Below are positions 1 through 8,678 of a DNA stretch of 64,000 nt, in pieces (position 1 is the stretch's first letter; every line of letters begins with the position of its first letter). The position numbers and the translations under genes are program-made. Below the pieces are notes generated by a model, which did no database searches, was not told where the DNA came from, and worked only from the letters and a program-made list of their open reading frames with translations. Origin of the DNA: Vibrio algarum (GTDB taxonomy: Bacteria; Pseudomonadota; Gammaproteobacteria; Enterobacterales; Vibrionaceae); NCBI RefSeq assembly GCF_028204155.1, contig NZ_JAQLOI010000001.1:186001-250000 (forward strand), read 5' to 3'.

Positions 1-1
1 C

Positions 2-499
2 GTAAACGATACATTTGTTATGAATGCATGGAAAGATGACCAAGAAGCAGACAACATTACTTTCATTCCAGATGGTAACGGTGACTTCACTGACGGCATG
101 GGTATGTTGGTCGACAAAAGCGAGATTGGATTTGGCAAGCGTTCATGGCGTTACAGTATGCTAGTAAAGAATGGTGTTGTGGAAAAAATGTTCATCGAGC
201 CAAATGAACCAGGCGACCCGTTTAAAGTTTCTGACGCCGATACAATGCTGAAGTACGTTGCTCCTGAGTACAAAACCCAAGAATCTATCACTGTATTTAC
301 TAAGCCTGGCTGCCCATTCTGTTCGAAAGCAAAGCAAAACCTAAAAGAAAAAGGCCTTCAATTTGAAGAGGTTGTACTTGGTAAAGATGCCACTACCGTT
401 ACATTACGTGCAATTACAGGCCAGACTTCTGTGCCTCAAGTATACATTGGTGGTAAGCACATTGGTGGAAGTGAAGACCTAGAAGCCTATTTGGGTTAA
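2..499 (+). CDS. Hybrid peroxiredoxin-glutaredoxin, C-terminal part (5' end outside window)
   Basis: The frame is open from the first bases, so the true start lies upstream. About the first 90 visible residues resemble the end of a Prx5-type peroxiredoxin domain, with the stretch GFGKRSWRYSMLV. The last 70 residues are a glutaredoxin domain with the redox motif CPFC (codons near 313-324), the cis-proline segment TSVPQVYIGG and GGSEDL. Such fusions reduce hydrogen peroxide and organic peroxides in the cytoplasm using glutathione, and are typical of Vibrio and Haemophilus. Only the C-terminal part is visible. The family assignment rests on domain order and motifs. Confidence 0.9.
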   Translation, partial: VNDTFVMNAWKDDQEADNITFIPDGNGDFTDGMGMLVDKSEIGFGKRSWRYSMLVKNGVVEKMFIEPNEPGDPFKVSDADTMLKYVAPEYKTQESITVFTKPGCPFCSKAKQNLKEKGLQFEEVVLGKDATTVTLRAITGQTSVPQVYIGGKHIGGSEDLEAYLG

Positions 500-512
500 T
501 CCACTAACGAGA

Positions 513-530
513 GCGAGGCGGACGCCTCGC
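513..530. other. GC-rich perfect hairpin after the peroxiredoxin gene
   Basis: GCGAGGCG and CGCCTCGC form an 8-bp stem with a 2-base loop (or 7 bp with a GGAC tetraloop), 13 bases after the stop codon. No T tract follows, so it is at best a weak terminator or an mRNA 3'-end stabiliser. A low-complexity CTCACACTCTCGCACTCTCG run follows (about 544-577). Confidence 0.4.
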
Positions 531-628
531 CCCTTAACCTCTAACCTCACACTCTCACACTCTCGCACTCTCGCACCCAGCAGTAAAAACAGGTATTCTA
601 GCTATCCAATTCCCTTTATGAATAGCGC

Positions 629-1978
629 ATGCAAGATAAGCACGGTCTATTAACCGCACCGATATCTCAAGTTCTTCGAAACATGACCGTACCAATGGTG
701 TTCGGTATGGTCGCGATCTTGATGTTTAACGTTGTTGATACCTTTTTTATCTCACTACTTGGTACAGATGCGCTCGCGGCAATCAGCTTTACTTTTCCTG
801 TCACTTTCGGGGTGAATTGTATAACGATGGGAATAGGAATAGGCATCTCAACAAACATTGCGAGATTGTTAGGACAGGGCGAAAACAAACATGCTGCCCA
901 CTTTACCTCTCACGGTTTACTACTGGCTATTTTACTTATTTCAGTTGCCTCTCTCTTCGGTTTATTTACCATCGATCCACTATTTGGCTTTTTAGGTGCT
1001 GAAGATAAACTCATTCCGCTAATCAAAGACTACATGTTGATTTGGTATGTCACGATACCTCTTCTTGTTATCCCAATGGCGGGAAACAGTGCAATTAGAG
1101 CTACAGGGGATACCAAAACCCCCGCCAAAATTATGATTCTTGCTGGTGCCATCAACGGAATTTTAGACCCACTTTTAATCTTTGGTTATGGGCCTTTTCC
1201 TGAATTAGGTATTCAAGGTGCGGCAATCGCTAGCGGCATCAGTTGGTTTGGTGCTTTGATCTGTTCACTCTACCTCCTGATAAAACGAGAAAAGCTGCTC
1301 AGCTTCCCCAATTTTTCTTATATCGTGACCGACTGGAAACAGGTATTAAAAATAGGCACCCCTGCTGGCATATCGACTGCGATGACACCTATTTCTGGTG
1401 CTATTCTTATGATGTTATTGGCTTCCCACGGTACTGCTGCTGTTGCCGCTTATGGGGCTGCGCAACGTATTGAATCATTACTACTTTTAGTGGTCATGTC
1501 TTTAACCTCTGCTCTTACCCCTTTTATGGCGCAAAATTTAGGAGCAGAAAATCATGAACGCAGCTTCAAAGCTATGTTTCTGTCCATGCGCTTTTCAATC
1601 GTTTTCCAACTCATTATCTTTGTCATGATGGTGCCATTAAGCATTCCAATTTCTGCTCTGTTCGGTAGAGAAGAAGCCGTTAGCGATCTCATTTGGCTTT
1701 ATCTTATCATTGTGCCTTTTAGCTACGGATTCCAAGGCATCATTATGCTGTTAGTCAGCGGATTAAACGCCATGCATCAACCTCTTCAGGCCTTTTACTG
1801 GAGCTTTATGAGGTTATTTGTGTTTACCCTTCCAGCCGCTTGGATAGGAAGTTATTTATATGACATTCAAGGGCTGTTTGTTGGAATAGCATTAGGAAAT
1901 ATTGTTGGGGGGATATTCGGGTATTTTTATGCGCTGAGATTACGACGTGAAGTGTTGACTTTGAATCTTGAGTCTTGA
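629..1978 (+). CDS. MATE family multidrug/Na+ antiporter
   Basis: A 449-residue polytopic inner-membrane protein with about 12 hydrophobic segments in two homologous halves, typical MATE length and pattern. The N-terminal part contains the family-like MVFGMVAILMFNVVDTFFIS and GTDALAAISFTFP. MATE pumps export cationic drugs or dyes in exchange for Na+ or H+; the substrate cannot be read from sequence. The last codons (LNLES) run into a TTGAATCTTGAGTCTTGAG-type sequence related to the dispersed intergenic repeat of this window, so the extreme C terminus may have been remodelled by it. The gene stands alone and converges on cysE. Confidence 0.9.
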   Translation: MQDKHGLLTAPISQVLRNMTVPMVFGMVAILMFNVVDTFFISLLGTDALAAISFTFPVTFGVNCITMGIGIGISTNIARLLGQGENKHAAHFTSHGLLLAILLISVASLFGLFTIDPLFGFLGAEDKLIPLIKDYMLIWYVTIPLLVIPMAGNSAIRATGDTKTPAKIMILAGAINGILDPLLIFGYGPFPELGIQGAAIASGISWFGALICSLYLLIKREKLLSFPNFSYIVTDWKQVLKIGTPAGISTAMTPISGAILMMLLASHGTAAVAAYGAAQRIESLLLLVVMSLTSALTPFMAQNLGAENHERSFKAMFLSMRFSIVFQLIIFVMMVPLSIPISALFGREEAVSDLIWLYLIIVPFSYGFQGIIMLLVSGLNAMHQPLQAFYWSFMRLFVFTLPAAWIGSYLYDIQGLFVGIALGNIVGGIFGYFYALRLRREVLTLNLES

Positions 1979-2011
1979 GTTTTGAATCTAGAATTGTTCA
2001 CTTTGTGGATG

Positions 2012-2035
2012 AAGCGCTCAATAACCAGAGCGCTT
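2012..2035. terminator. Convergent hairpin between the MATE gene and cysE
   Basis: AAGCGCTC, an 8-base loop, then GAGCGCTT form a perfect 8-bp stem in the 65-bp gap between convergent genes. The T tract is poor on both strands, so terminator activity is an inference from position and symmetry. Confidence 0.5.
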
Positions 2036-2043
2036 TCAGTAAA

Positions 2044-2865
2044 CTAAATGCCTGCACCATCAATGTAACTATTCGCTTTACCATTAAAGGCTTGGTCCAT
2101 ATCTTCAGAAGGTTTATCCGTGGTTGGTCTGCCGACTATTTTTGCAGGTACACCCGCGACCGTTGTATGCTCCGGTACAGCTTGAAGCACAACAGAACCA
2201 GAGCCAATTTTTGCTCCTCTTCCCACTTCAATATTGCCTAAAATTTTAGAACCAGCACCAATCATAACGCCTTCACGAATTTTCGGATGTCGATCGCCAC
2301 CTTCTTTACCCGTACCACCTAGTGTTACGTTTTGCAGAATAGAAACATCGTTTTCAACCACCGCTGTTTCACCAATCACAATTCCCGTTGCGTGATCGAG
2401 CATGATACCTTTGCCAATTTGAGCCGCTGGATGGGCATCTACTTGACAGGCAACTGAGATTTGGTTTTGTAAATAAGTCGCCAAAGCATAACGCCCTTGC
2501 TTCCACAGATAATTAGCAACGCGATAACCTTGCAAGGCATGGAAGCCTTTTAGGTAGAGCAAAGGAATGGAATATAAGCTAACCGCAGGGTCTCGGCTTA
2601 CTGTGGCACAGATATCCGCTGCGGCTGATTCTGTAATTACAGGGTCTGCCGCCAACGCTTTTTCAACCACTTCTCTCACCGCCATTGCAGGCATCGAAGC
2701 CGTTTTAAATTTGTTGGCAAGGATATAACTCAAGGCGGCACAAAGACTGTCATGATTAATAATGGTTGCATGATAAAAGCTCGCCAACATTGGCTCTTGT
2801 TCCGCCTGTTCTCGCGCTTCCTTTACAATCGTCTGCCATACATTACTTGGCTTACACTGTTCCAT
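2044..2865 (-). CDS. cysE: Serine O-acetyltransferase
   Basis: Makes O-acetylserine from L-serine and acetyl-CoA, the committed step of cysteine synthesis in the cytoplasm. The 273-residue protein has the CysE N-terminal helical domain (about residues 1-140), then a left-handed beta-helix with hexapeptide repeats and the catalytic stretch DHATGIVIGE, followed by GGTGKEGGDRHPKI. The length matches E. coli CysE. It lies 2 bp after gpsA on the same strand, in the conserved secB-gpsA-cysE order. Confidence 0.97.
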   Translation of the reverse strand: MEQCKPSNVWQTIVKEAREQAEQEPMLASFYHATIINHDSLCAALSYILANKFKTASMPAMAVREVVEKALAADPVITESAAADICATVSRDPAVSLYSIPLLYLKGFHALQGYRVANYLWKQGRYALATYLQNQISVACQVDAHPAAQIGKGIMLDHATGIVIGETAVVENDVSILQNVTLGGTGKEGGDRHPKIREGVMIGAGSKILGNIEVGRGAKIGSGSVVLQAVPEHTTVAGVPAKIVGRPTTDKPSEDMDQAFNGKANSYIDGAGI

Positions 2866-2867
2866 AA

Positions 2868-3896
2868 TTACCCTTCCGCTTTCTTATCTCGAGCTAATAG
2901 GTCTTGAGCTGCTAATCGAGCATCTTTATTTTGATATAGTACTTGATATATTTGGTCAACTATTGGCATTTCAACACCCATTCTTTGCGAAAGCAACCAA
3001 ACTTCCTTGGTGTTTCTATACCCTTCTACAACTTGGCCAATTTCATCTTGTGCGGTATCCACATCTTTTCCTTGCCCTAATGCGAGACCAAATCGGCGGT
3101 TTCGAGATTGATTATCGGTACACGTAAGCACTAAATCACCCAAACCAGCCATTCCCATAAAGGTTTCTTGCTGAGCACCCAACGCTGCGCCTAAACGCGT
3201 CATTTCTGCTAGACCACGAGTAATCAAAGCCGTACGGGCGTTAGCGCCAAAACCAATGCCATCAGACATTCCTGCCCCAATCGCAATGACATTTTTCACT
3301 GCACCGCCAAGCTGCATACCGATAAAGTCATTATTCGCATACACTCGAAAGGTTTTACTACAGTGTATTTTTTCTTGCAACTGCTCAACAAATTCAGCAT
3401 CCGGTGAGGCGACAGAAATAGCAGTAGGCATGCCAGCCGCTAGTTCTTTAGCAAAGGTGGGGCCAGACAAAACAGCAAGAGAATAGCTATCTCCGATAAT
3501 ATCGTGTGCAACTTCTTGAAGTAATCGACCCGTTTCTGGCTCTAAACCCTTAGTAGCCCAGCAGATACGAGACTCTTTTCGCAAATAAGGTTTAAGGCTT
3601 TTAAGTACAATGCCAAATACATGACTAGGCACAACAACGAGAAGATCTCTACTCGCTTGGACAGCTTTTTCTAAATCAGATTCAACAATCAAGGTGTCAG
3701 GAAATTCAATACCAGGCAAAAACTCTTGGTTGGCTCTATCATTTTCAAGACGTTGCATATGTTCTGCTTCATGTCCCCACAAAACGACATTATCGCCATT
3801 TCGAGCTAATGAAATAGCGAGTGATGACCCATACGACCCCGCACCAATCACCGTCATTGCAATCTCTTTTCCATAGGCATTATGAGTGTTAGCCAT
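2868..3896 (-). CDS. gpsA: Glycerol-3-phosphate dehydrogenase [NAD(P)+]
   Basis: Reduces dihydroxyacetone phosphate to sn-glycerol 3-phosphate, the phospholipid backbone precursor. The N-terminal Rossmann motif is VIGAGSYGSSLA, and GGAVKNVIAIGAGMSDG carries the catalytic-lysine region. Two ATGs lie 6 bp apart (3902 and 3896). The AGGGA ribosome-binding site is only 2 bases from the first but 8 from the second, so the MANTHNAYG start (342 residues) is preferred. It sits between secB and cysE in the usual operon. Confidence 0.96.
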   Translation of the reverse strand: MANTHNAYGKEIAMTVIGAGSYGSSLAISLARNGDNVVLWGHEAEHMQRLENDRANQEFLPGIEFPDTLIVESDLEKAVQASRDLLVVVPSHVFGIVLKSLKPYLRKESRICWATKGLEPETGRLLQEVAHDIIGDSYSLAVLSGPTFAKELAAGMPTAISVASPDAEFVEQLQEKIHCSKTFRVYANNDFIGMQLGGAVKNVIAIGAGMSDGIGFGANARTALITRGLAEMTRLGAALGAQQETFMGMAGLGDLVLTCTDNQSRNRRFGLALGQGKDVDTAQDEIGQVVEGYRNTKEVWLLSQRMGVEMPIVDQIYQVLYQNKDARLAAQDLLARDKKAEG

Positions 3897-3942
3897 GTGC
3901 ATATTCCCTGTCTGTATTGCTGTACTTATTAATTAGCTTAAG

Positions 3943-3978
3943 AAAAAAATGCACAAGCGGAAAGCTTTGTGCATTTTT
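3943..3978 (-). terminator. Intrinsic terminator/attenuator after secB
   Basis: On the minus strand AAAATGCACAA pairs with TTGTGCATTTT around a short loop and is followed by a run of seven T. It lies between the secB stop and gpsA, so it should end or attenuate transcripts from secB; the symmetric A-rich side could also act weakly on the plus strand. Confidence 0.7.
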
Positions 3979-4018
3979 AAATTTCTAAACGTTCTACTTT
4001 TCGTGAAAGATAAATATC

Positions 4019-4489
4019 TTACGCGTCAGCTTGCGTTTCTTCTGCTTGAGCTTGATTTTGTAGGTAGTTCATAAACAAAGCATCGAAGTTTACAGGTGCT
4101 AGGTTTAATTGTGGGAATGTACCTTTAACCACTAGGCTAGAAATCGTTTCACGTGCGTATGGGAAAAGGATATTAGGGCAGAAAGCACCTAGGCAATGTG
4201 CTAGTTGTCCTGCTTCCATTTTCTCAGCAGTGAAGATACCACCTTGTTGAACTTCACAAAGGAAACCTGTTTCTTCTTCATTTTTAACAGTGACTGTTAA
4301 ACGAAGAACAACTTCATATACGCCTTCACCAAGCTCACGGCTTTGAGTATCAAGATCAAGCTTAACGTCTGGATTCCACTCTTTTTGAAAGATAGTTGGA
4401 GAGTTAGGCGCTTCAAAAGAGAGATCTTTTAAGAAGATACGTTGAATAGTAAAGTTCTGTTGGTTTTCTTGAGGTGCTGCTTCAGCCAT
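4019..4489 (-). CDS. secB: Protein-export chaperone SecB
   Basis: A cytosolic tetrameric chaperone that keeps preproteins unfolded and hands them to SecA. The 156-residue acidic protein has the SecB core, including IQRIFLKDLSFEAPNSP near the N terminus and the C-terminal CLGAFCPNILFPYARE, which in SecB lies at the client-binding groove and oligomer interface. Length and position beside gpsA match the E. coli arrangement. Confidence 0.97.
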   Translation of the reverse strand: MAEAAPQENQQNFTIQRIFLKDLSFEAPNSPTIFQKEWNPDVKLDLDTQSRELGEGVYEVVLRLTVTVKNEEETGFLCEVQQGGIFTAEKMEAGQLAHCLGAFCPNILFPYARETISSLVVKGTFPQLNLAPVNFDALFMNYLQNQAQAEETQADA

Positions 4490-4708
4490 TTTGTTTTCCT
4501 TAATGCTTTAATCTTTTTTCAAAGAATACTGTATATCCATTGATAGGACGAAAATTGAGAATGCACTGAGATTAACTGAGCAAATCTACAAAAACTAGAT
4601 GGACAACTTATTACGTGCTCGTTATCACATCTAACTCAGCAAAGTGCTCTAAAACTAGCCAGCTCTATCAATCTAGCCAGCGCCGCACGTCTACCCAGTG
4701 CTATAAAA

Positions 4709-5143
4709 TTATTTTTTACCGCGAACAAGTGGCATTTTTGCTTCGGTCCAAGACAGAATGCCGCCTTTCAAAAGGTTCACATTCTCGTAACCCGCTTTCG
4801 CTAGCAGATTTGCACTCTCGACTGCCGTATGGCCACTTTTGCATACCAATGTAATTGGGCTCTGTTTGTATTTTTCAAGGTTTGGAACCGTTCCTGATTT
4901 AATTTCAGTCGGTAAAATGTGAACTGCGCCGGTAATGTGGCCTTGTTTGAATTCATCCTTAGTACGGATATCAACAACGACACCTTCATCTCTATTAATA
5001 AATTGAGTTAACTGCGCAGGCGATACTTCTTTGTATTTAGCCGTCGATGTTTTATAGATATTCAAAATAAGCGCCACAACGATACCAACAAAAGCCATAG
5101 CCAGCAGCATGTTGCCCTGTACAAAATCAATATATTCTTGCAT
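4709..5143 (-). CDS. yibN: Membrane-anchored rhodanese-like protein
   Basis: A 144-residue protein with one N-terminal transmembrane helix (about residues 13-30) followed by a single rhodanese domain. The active-site loop is VCKSGHTA with the catalytic cysteine, preceded by VVDIRTKDEFKQGHI. Rhodaneses carry persulfide sulfur; the physiological partner of YibN is not read here. It is upstream of secB on the same strand and divergent from gpmI, the same neighbourhood as E. coli yibN. Confidence 0.9.
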   Translation of the reverse strand: MQEYIDFVQGNMLLAMAFVGIVVALILNIYKTSTAKYKEVSPAQLTQFINRDEGVVVDIRTKDEFKQGHITGAVHILPTEIKSGTVPNLEKYKQSPITLVCKSGHTAVESANLLAKAGYENVNLLKGGILSWTEAKMPLVRGKK

Positions 5144-5517
5144 TTCTAATACTCTTACGAATTGTGGGCTTTGCCCTGATTACAAATTTAAAGCGTGAGT
5201 ATAACGAGGATAAGGGTTATAGGCGAGAGCCGATCGCAATTCATCGGTATAAATGGGAATACGATCTTTGATTTTGCAATACGACCTATCAAATCAATAG
5301 TAAGAATCCATTATCTTTACTGCGAATAGTTCGCAACAATAGCCTTAAAGATAAGTAATGCACTACACTTACTATTATCAAAAAACGAATACTGTAAGCA
5401 AGCAACAACATATACCGATCATTATTTGATCTTAAGCTACAGTTTTAGGCTAAAAGTGTAGTAAAGTTACGCTAATTTATTTTCTAAAATTACTTTGAAT
5501 TTGACGAGGTCATAACT
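5144..5517. promoter_or_regulatory. Divergent intergenic region yibN / gpmI
   Basis: This 374-bp AT-rich gap separates divergent genes, so it must hold both promoters. I see no convincing paired -35/-10 boxes, operator or RNA gene. The gpmI end carries a GACGAGG ribosome-binding site just before the ATG. Confidence 0.5.
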
Positions 5518-7047
5518 ATGTCTGCTAAGAAGCCAATGGCTCTAGTGATTCTTGACGGTTGGGGTTACCGTGAAGACAACGCAAGCAATGCAATCAATAA
5601 TGCAAATACACCTTTTATGGATGGCCTGTTTGCTAACCAACCGAATACACTTATCTCGGCTTCTGGTCTAGATGTTGGCCTTCCTGATGGTCAAATGGGC
5701 AACTCTGAAGTTGGTCATACCAACATTGGTGCTGGCCGTGTGGTTTATCAAGACCTTACACGTATCACGAAGTCTATTGCTGACGGTGAGTTCCAACACA
5801 ACGAAACCCTTGTTACCGCTATCGATAAAGCAGTAAAAACTGGCAACGCTGTACACGTTATGGGGCTAATGTCTCCAGGTGGTGTTCATAGCCATGAAGA
5901 CCATATCTACGCAGCTGTAAAAATGGCAGCAGAGCGTGGTGCTGAAAAAGTTTACCTACACTGCTTCTTAGATGGACGTGATACGCCACCACGTAGCGCT
6001 GAAAAATCACTTCAACGCTTCCAAGATCTTTTTGCTGAACTTGGCAAGGGTCGTGTTGCTTCGCTAGTCGGTCGATACTATGCAATGGACCGTGACAACA
6101 ACTGGGATCGCGTAGAAAAAGCTTACGATTTGCTAACTGAAGCTAAATCAGAGTTTACTTACGACTCTGCTGTTGAAGGCCTTCAAGCGGCTTATGCTCG
6201 TGACGAGAACGACGAATTTGTTAAACCAACAGAATTAAAAGCAGAAGGCGAAGCGTCTGCGGCTATTGAAGATGGCGATGCTGTTATCTTTATGAACTAC
6301 CGTGCTGACCGTGCTCGTGAAATTACGCGTACATTTGTACCAGCGTTTGAAGGCTTTAAGCGCAACAAATTCCCTGCTGTTGATTTTGTTATGTTAACTC
6401 AATACGCAGCCGACATCCCACTGCTTTGTGCATTCCCACCAGCATCACTAGAAAACACCTATGGCGAGTGGTTATCTAAAGCAGGTAAAACTCAGCTACG
6501 TATTTCTGAAACAGAAAAATACGCACACGTGACTTTCTTCTTCAACGGTGGTGTTGAAAATGAATTTGAAGGCGAAGAGCGTAGCCTAGTCGCTTCTCCA
6601 AAAGTAGCCACTTATGATCTACAACCAGAAATGAGCTCTGAAGAGTTAACGGCAAAACTGGTTGCAGCAATCAAGTCAGGCAAATACGACAATATCATCT
6701 GTAACTACCCTAACCCAGACATGGTTGGTCACACAGGTGTTTATGAAGCGGCAGAAAAAGCAATCGAAGCGATTGATGGCTGTGTTGCTCAAGTTGTTGC
6801 TGCTATTAAAGAAGTCGATGGCCAACTGCTTATTACAGCAGACCACGGCAACGCAGAAATGATGGTAGACCCAGAAACTGGTGGCACTCACACTGCGCAC
6901 ACCAACCTACCCGTTCCACTTATCTATGTTGGTAGCAAAGATGTTACGTTTAAGGAAGGCGGTAAACTGTCTGACTTGGCGCCAACAATGCTTAAACTAA
7001 CAGATATGGAAATTCCTGCTGAAATGAGCGGTGAAGTTTTAGTTTAA
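5518..7047 (+). CDS. gpmI: 2,3-bisphosphoglycerate-independent phosphoglycerate mutase
   Basis: Interconverts 3- and 2-phosphoglycerate in glycolysis, using two Mn2+ ions and a phosphoserine intermediate. The 509-residue protein starts with the metal motif LVILDGWG, has the active serine in MGNSEVGHTNIGAGR (about residue 62), and metal ligands in NYPNPDMVGHTG and TADHGNAE near the C terminus. Length is typical of the alkaline-phosphatase-superfamily enzyme. It is followed by envC, as in E. coli gpmM-envC. Confidence 0.98.
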   Translation: MSAKKPMALVILDGWGYREDNASNAINNANTPFMDGLFANQPNTLISASGLDVGLPDGQMGNSEVGHTNIGAGRVVYQDLTRITKSIADGEFQHNETLVTAIDKAVKTGNAVHVMGLMSPGGVHSHEDHIYAAVKMAAERGAEKVYLHCFLDGRDTPPRSAEKSLQRFQDLFAELGKGRVASLVGRYYAMDRDNNWDRVEKAYDLLTEAKSEFTYDSAVEGLQAAYARDENDEFVKPTELKAEGEASAAIEDGDAVIFMNYRADRAREITRTFVPAFEGFKRNKFPAVDFVMLTQYAADIPLLCAFPPASLENTYGEWLSKAGKTQLRISETEKYAHVTFFFNGGVENEFEGEERSLVASPKVATYDLQPEMSSEELTAKLVAAIKSGKYDNIICNYPNPDMVGHTGVYEAAEKAIEAIDGCVAQVVAAIKEVDGQLLITADHGNAEMMVDPETGGTHTAHTNLPVPLIYVGSKDVTFKEGGKLSDLAPTMLKLTDMEIPAEMSGEVLV

Positions 7048-7055
7048 TTTAATTT

Positions 7056-7100
7056 GAGCGTTCACGTTTCTAGAAAATAGAAGCTTGAACGCTCACTTTT
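7056..7100 (+). terminator. Probable terminator after gpmI
   Basis: GAGCGTTC (7056-7063) pairs with GAACGCTC (7087-7094). The enclosed GTTTCTA and TAGAAGC extend the stem with one wobble pair. ACTTTT follows. The stem uses the same GAGCNCTC/TTCTAG vocabulary as the dispersed repeats further right. Confidence 0.5.
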
Positions 7101-7107
7101 ACTCATT

Positions 7108-7180
7108 GCTTAAATCTGGAACACTCACTTTGTTCGTGTCAAGAATCTAGACTCAAGAAGCAGAAGGCGTTCCGCTTCTC
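7108..7180 (+). repeat. Diverged copy of the dispersed TTCTAGA/AGAAGCCG repeat
   Basis: The segment has the order CACTCACTTTGTTCG, then AATCTAGACTC, then AGAAGCAGAAGGCG. This is the layout of the clearer copies at 12848, 14367, 15161, 16135 and 16678, with more mismatches. It lies in the gpmI-envC gap, which holds nothing else recognisable. Confidence 0.45.
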
Positions 7181-7297
7181 TCGTCATCTCGTTCCACCTT
7201 TTCTCGTTCCATATTCCCGCTATCCCTCTTCCCCTTCTAACCATTTGAAGTATACTACTCAACACTCGTGCTTTCTTTTCAAGAAGATAATCTTCGA

Positions 7298-8449
7298 ATG
7301 ACTCAACAAACATATAACATCGAATCCAATACTTTGGACTGGCCTTGCTGGACTTGTTATCTGTTGTGCCTAATTGGCATCGTTTTCGCCCCTTCAAGTT
7401 TTGCGAGCCAAGACGAGCTGAAAGGGGTTTCTAGTGAAATTTCTCGCCAAAAAAATGCGGTTACTTCCCAACAGAAAGAATTAAATAAACTGCAAAAATC
7501 GCTGAAAGAACAAGAACTCTCGATTTCCTCTTTAGGGAGTGATATTAAGAAAACGCAAAGCCTGCTAAAACAAGCCAATCAAAATCTGGCGCAATTCAAC
7601 AAGCAAAAAGCCACCCTTGAACAAACGAAACAAGAACAGCAAAGCACGCTAGAAGAGCTGATTAAAACTTACTACATCACCAAAAGAAACAATGATGTAA
7701 GCGCTATTTTGAATCAGGGAAAAAATGACGAGCAAGATAGAATCAGTCAATACTTTCAGCATTTAGCCAAAGCCCGAACAGAAACCATTAAGGCCTTAGA
7801 TGTTACCAGCAAGCAACTGGATGAAAAAAATGCCCAACTGTTAAAAGAACAACAACAGATAAAAGCCCTCTTGGCACAAAAAACCAAGAAAAGAGACGCT
7901 CTCACCGCTTCACAAAACCAACGAAAAAAAACCGTTGGTAAGATAAGAAGTAACATTTCAAACGATAAAAACTACCTTTCAGAACTGCAACGAAACGAAA
8001 CTCGCTTAAAGTCTGAAATCGCAAAAGCCGCGAAACGCACCACAGTTCCAATGGATGGAATAGCCAAACAAAAAGGCAAACTACCATGGCCACTCAAAGG
8101 CCGTATTCTCCATAGTTATGGTACAAAGCAAAGTGGTCAGATTAACTGGAAAGGGTTGGTTATAGACGCAAAATACGAACAGCCTGTAAAAGCTGTTTAT
8201 TCGGGCACAGTGGTATTTGCCGAATATTTACGAGGTTATGGCTTAGTGGTACTGCTAGATCACGGTAAAGGCGATATGACTCTGTACGGATACAATCAAA
8301 CACTGCTTAAAGTTGAAGGAGATAAAGTGAAAGCGGGTGAAACCATCGCTCTTGCTGGAGATACCGGTGGACAATCACAAGCCTCTTTATACTTTGAAAT
8401 ACGCCGAAACAGCAAAACCCAAAATCCTAAAAGTTGGCTAGTGAGATAA
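7298..8449 (+). CDS. envC: Murein hydrolase activator EnvC
   Basis: A periplasmic activator of the septal amidases AmiA/AmiB during cell division. A signal peptide (LLCLIGIVFAPSSFASQ, probable cut after SFA) is followed by a long coiled coil (about residues 35-240) and a C-terminal LytM/M23 domain. The LytM domain lacks the zinc ligands: WKGLVIDA stands in place of HxGxD, and SLYFEI in place of HxHFE, which fits an activator rather than an enzyme. The ATG at 7298 is chosen over an in-frame GTG at 7268 because it gives a normal signal peptide. It follows gpmI. Confidence 0.93.
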   Translation: MTQQTYNIESNTLDWPCWTCYLLCLIGIVFAPSSFASQDELKGVSSEISRQKNAVTSQQKELNKLQKSLKEQELSISSLGSDIKKTQSLLKQANQNLAQFNKQKATLEQTKQEQQSTLEELIKTYYITKRNNDVSAILNQGKNDEQDRISQYFQHLAKARTETIKALDVTSKQLDEKNAQLLKEQQQIKALLAQKTKKRDALTASQNQRKKTVGKIRSNISNDKNYLSELQRNETRLKSEIAKAAKRTTVPMDGIAKQKGKLPWPLKGRILHSYGTKQSGQINWKGLVIDAKYEQPVKAVYSGTVVFAEYLRGYGLVVLLDHGKGDMTLYGYNQTLLKVEGDKVKAGETIALAGDTGGQSQASLYFEIRRNSKTQNPKSWLVR

Positions 8450-8499
8450 TCGAACCATAGACAAGCTCCTACCTAAGTCCCTTATAATGTCATTCTATC

Positions 8500-8527
8500 T
8501 AACTGTTCAGCAATTTAGCGGTAGTGG
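8500..8527 (+). promoter_or_regulatory. Degenerate JUMPstart/ops-like element before manB
   Basis: TAACTGTTCAGCAATTTA followed by GCGGTAGTGG resembles the JUMPstart core TAGCTGTTAAGCCAGG followed by GGCGGTAGCGTG. Most of the first 12 bases match, as do 8 of 9 bases of GCGGTAGCG. In enterobacteria and vibrios this element recruits RfaH to polysaccharide operons. It lies about 150 bp before manB. The mismatches in ops make activity uncertain. Confidence 0.4.
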
Positions 8528-8534
8528 AGCAGAT

Positions 8535-8560
8535 AACAAAGGACAAGGATGCCCTTTGTT
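8535..8560 (+). other. Leader hairpin before manB
   Basis: AACAAAGG (8535-8542) and CCTTTGTT (8553-8560) form a perfect 8-bp stem with a 10-base loop, directly after the ops-like element. There is no T tract, so it is not a standard terminator. It may be a pausing structure in the manB leader. Confidence 0.35.
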
Positions 8561-8678
8561 AAGCGTACATGGACGTCTTGAGCGGTCTGTGGAAGTACCT
8601 CTATATTGGTCAATAACATAACTAGTTTAATACAATACTAAGCACAATAATTTAAAATTACGACGATCGAGAATCAAA

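Noticed and set aside
7268..7297. Upstream GTG start for EnvC
   Set aside because: It adds 10 residues before a normal signal peptide and has no proper ribosome-binding site.
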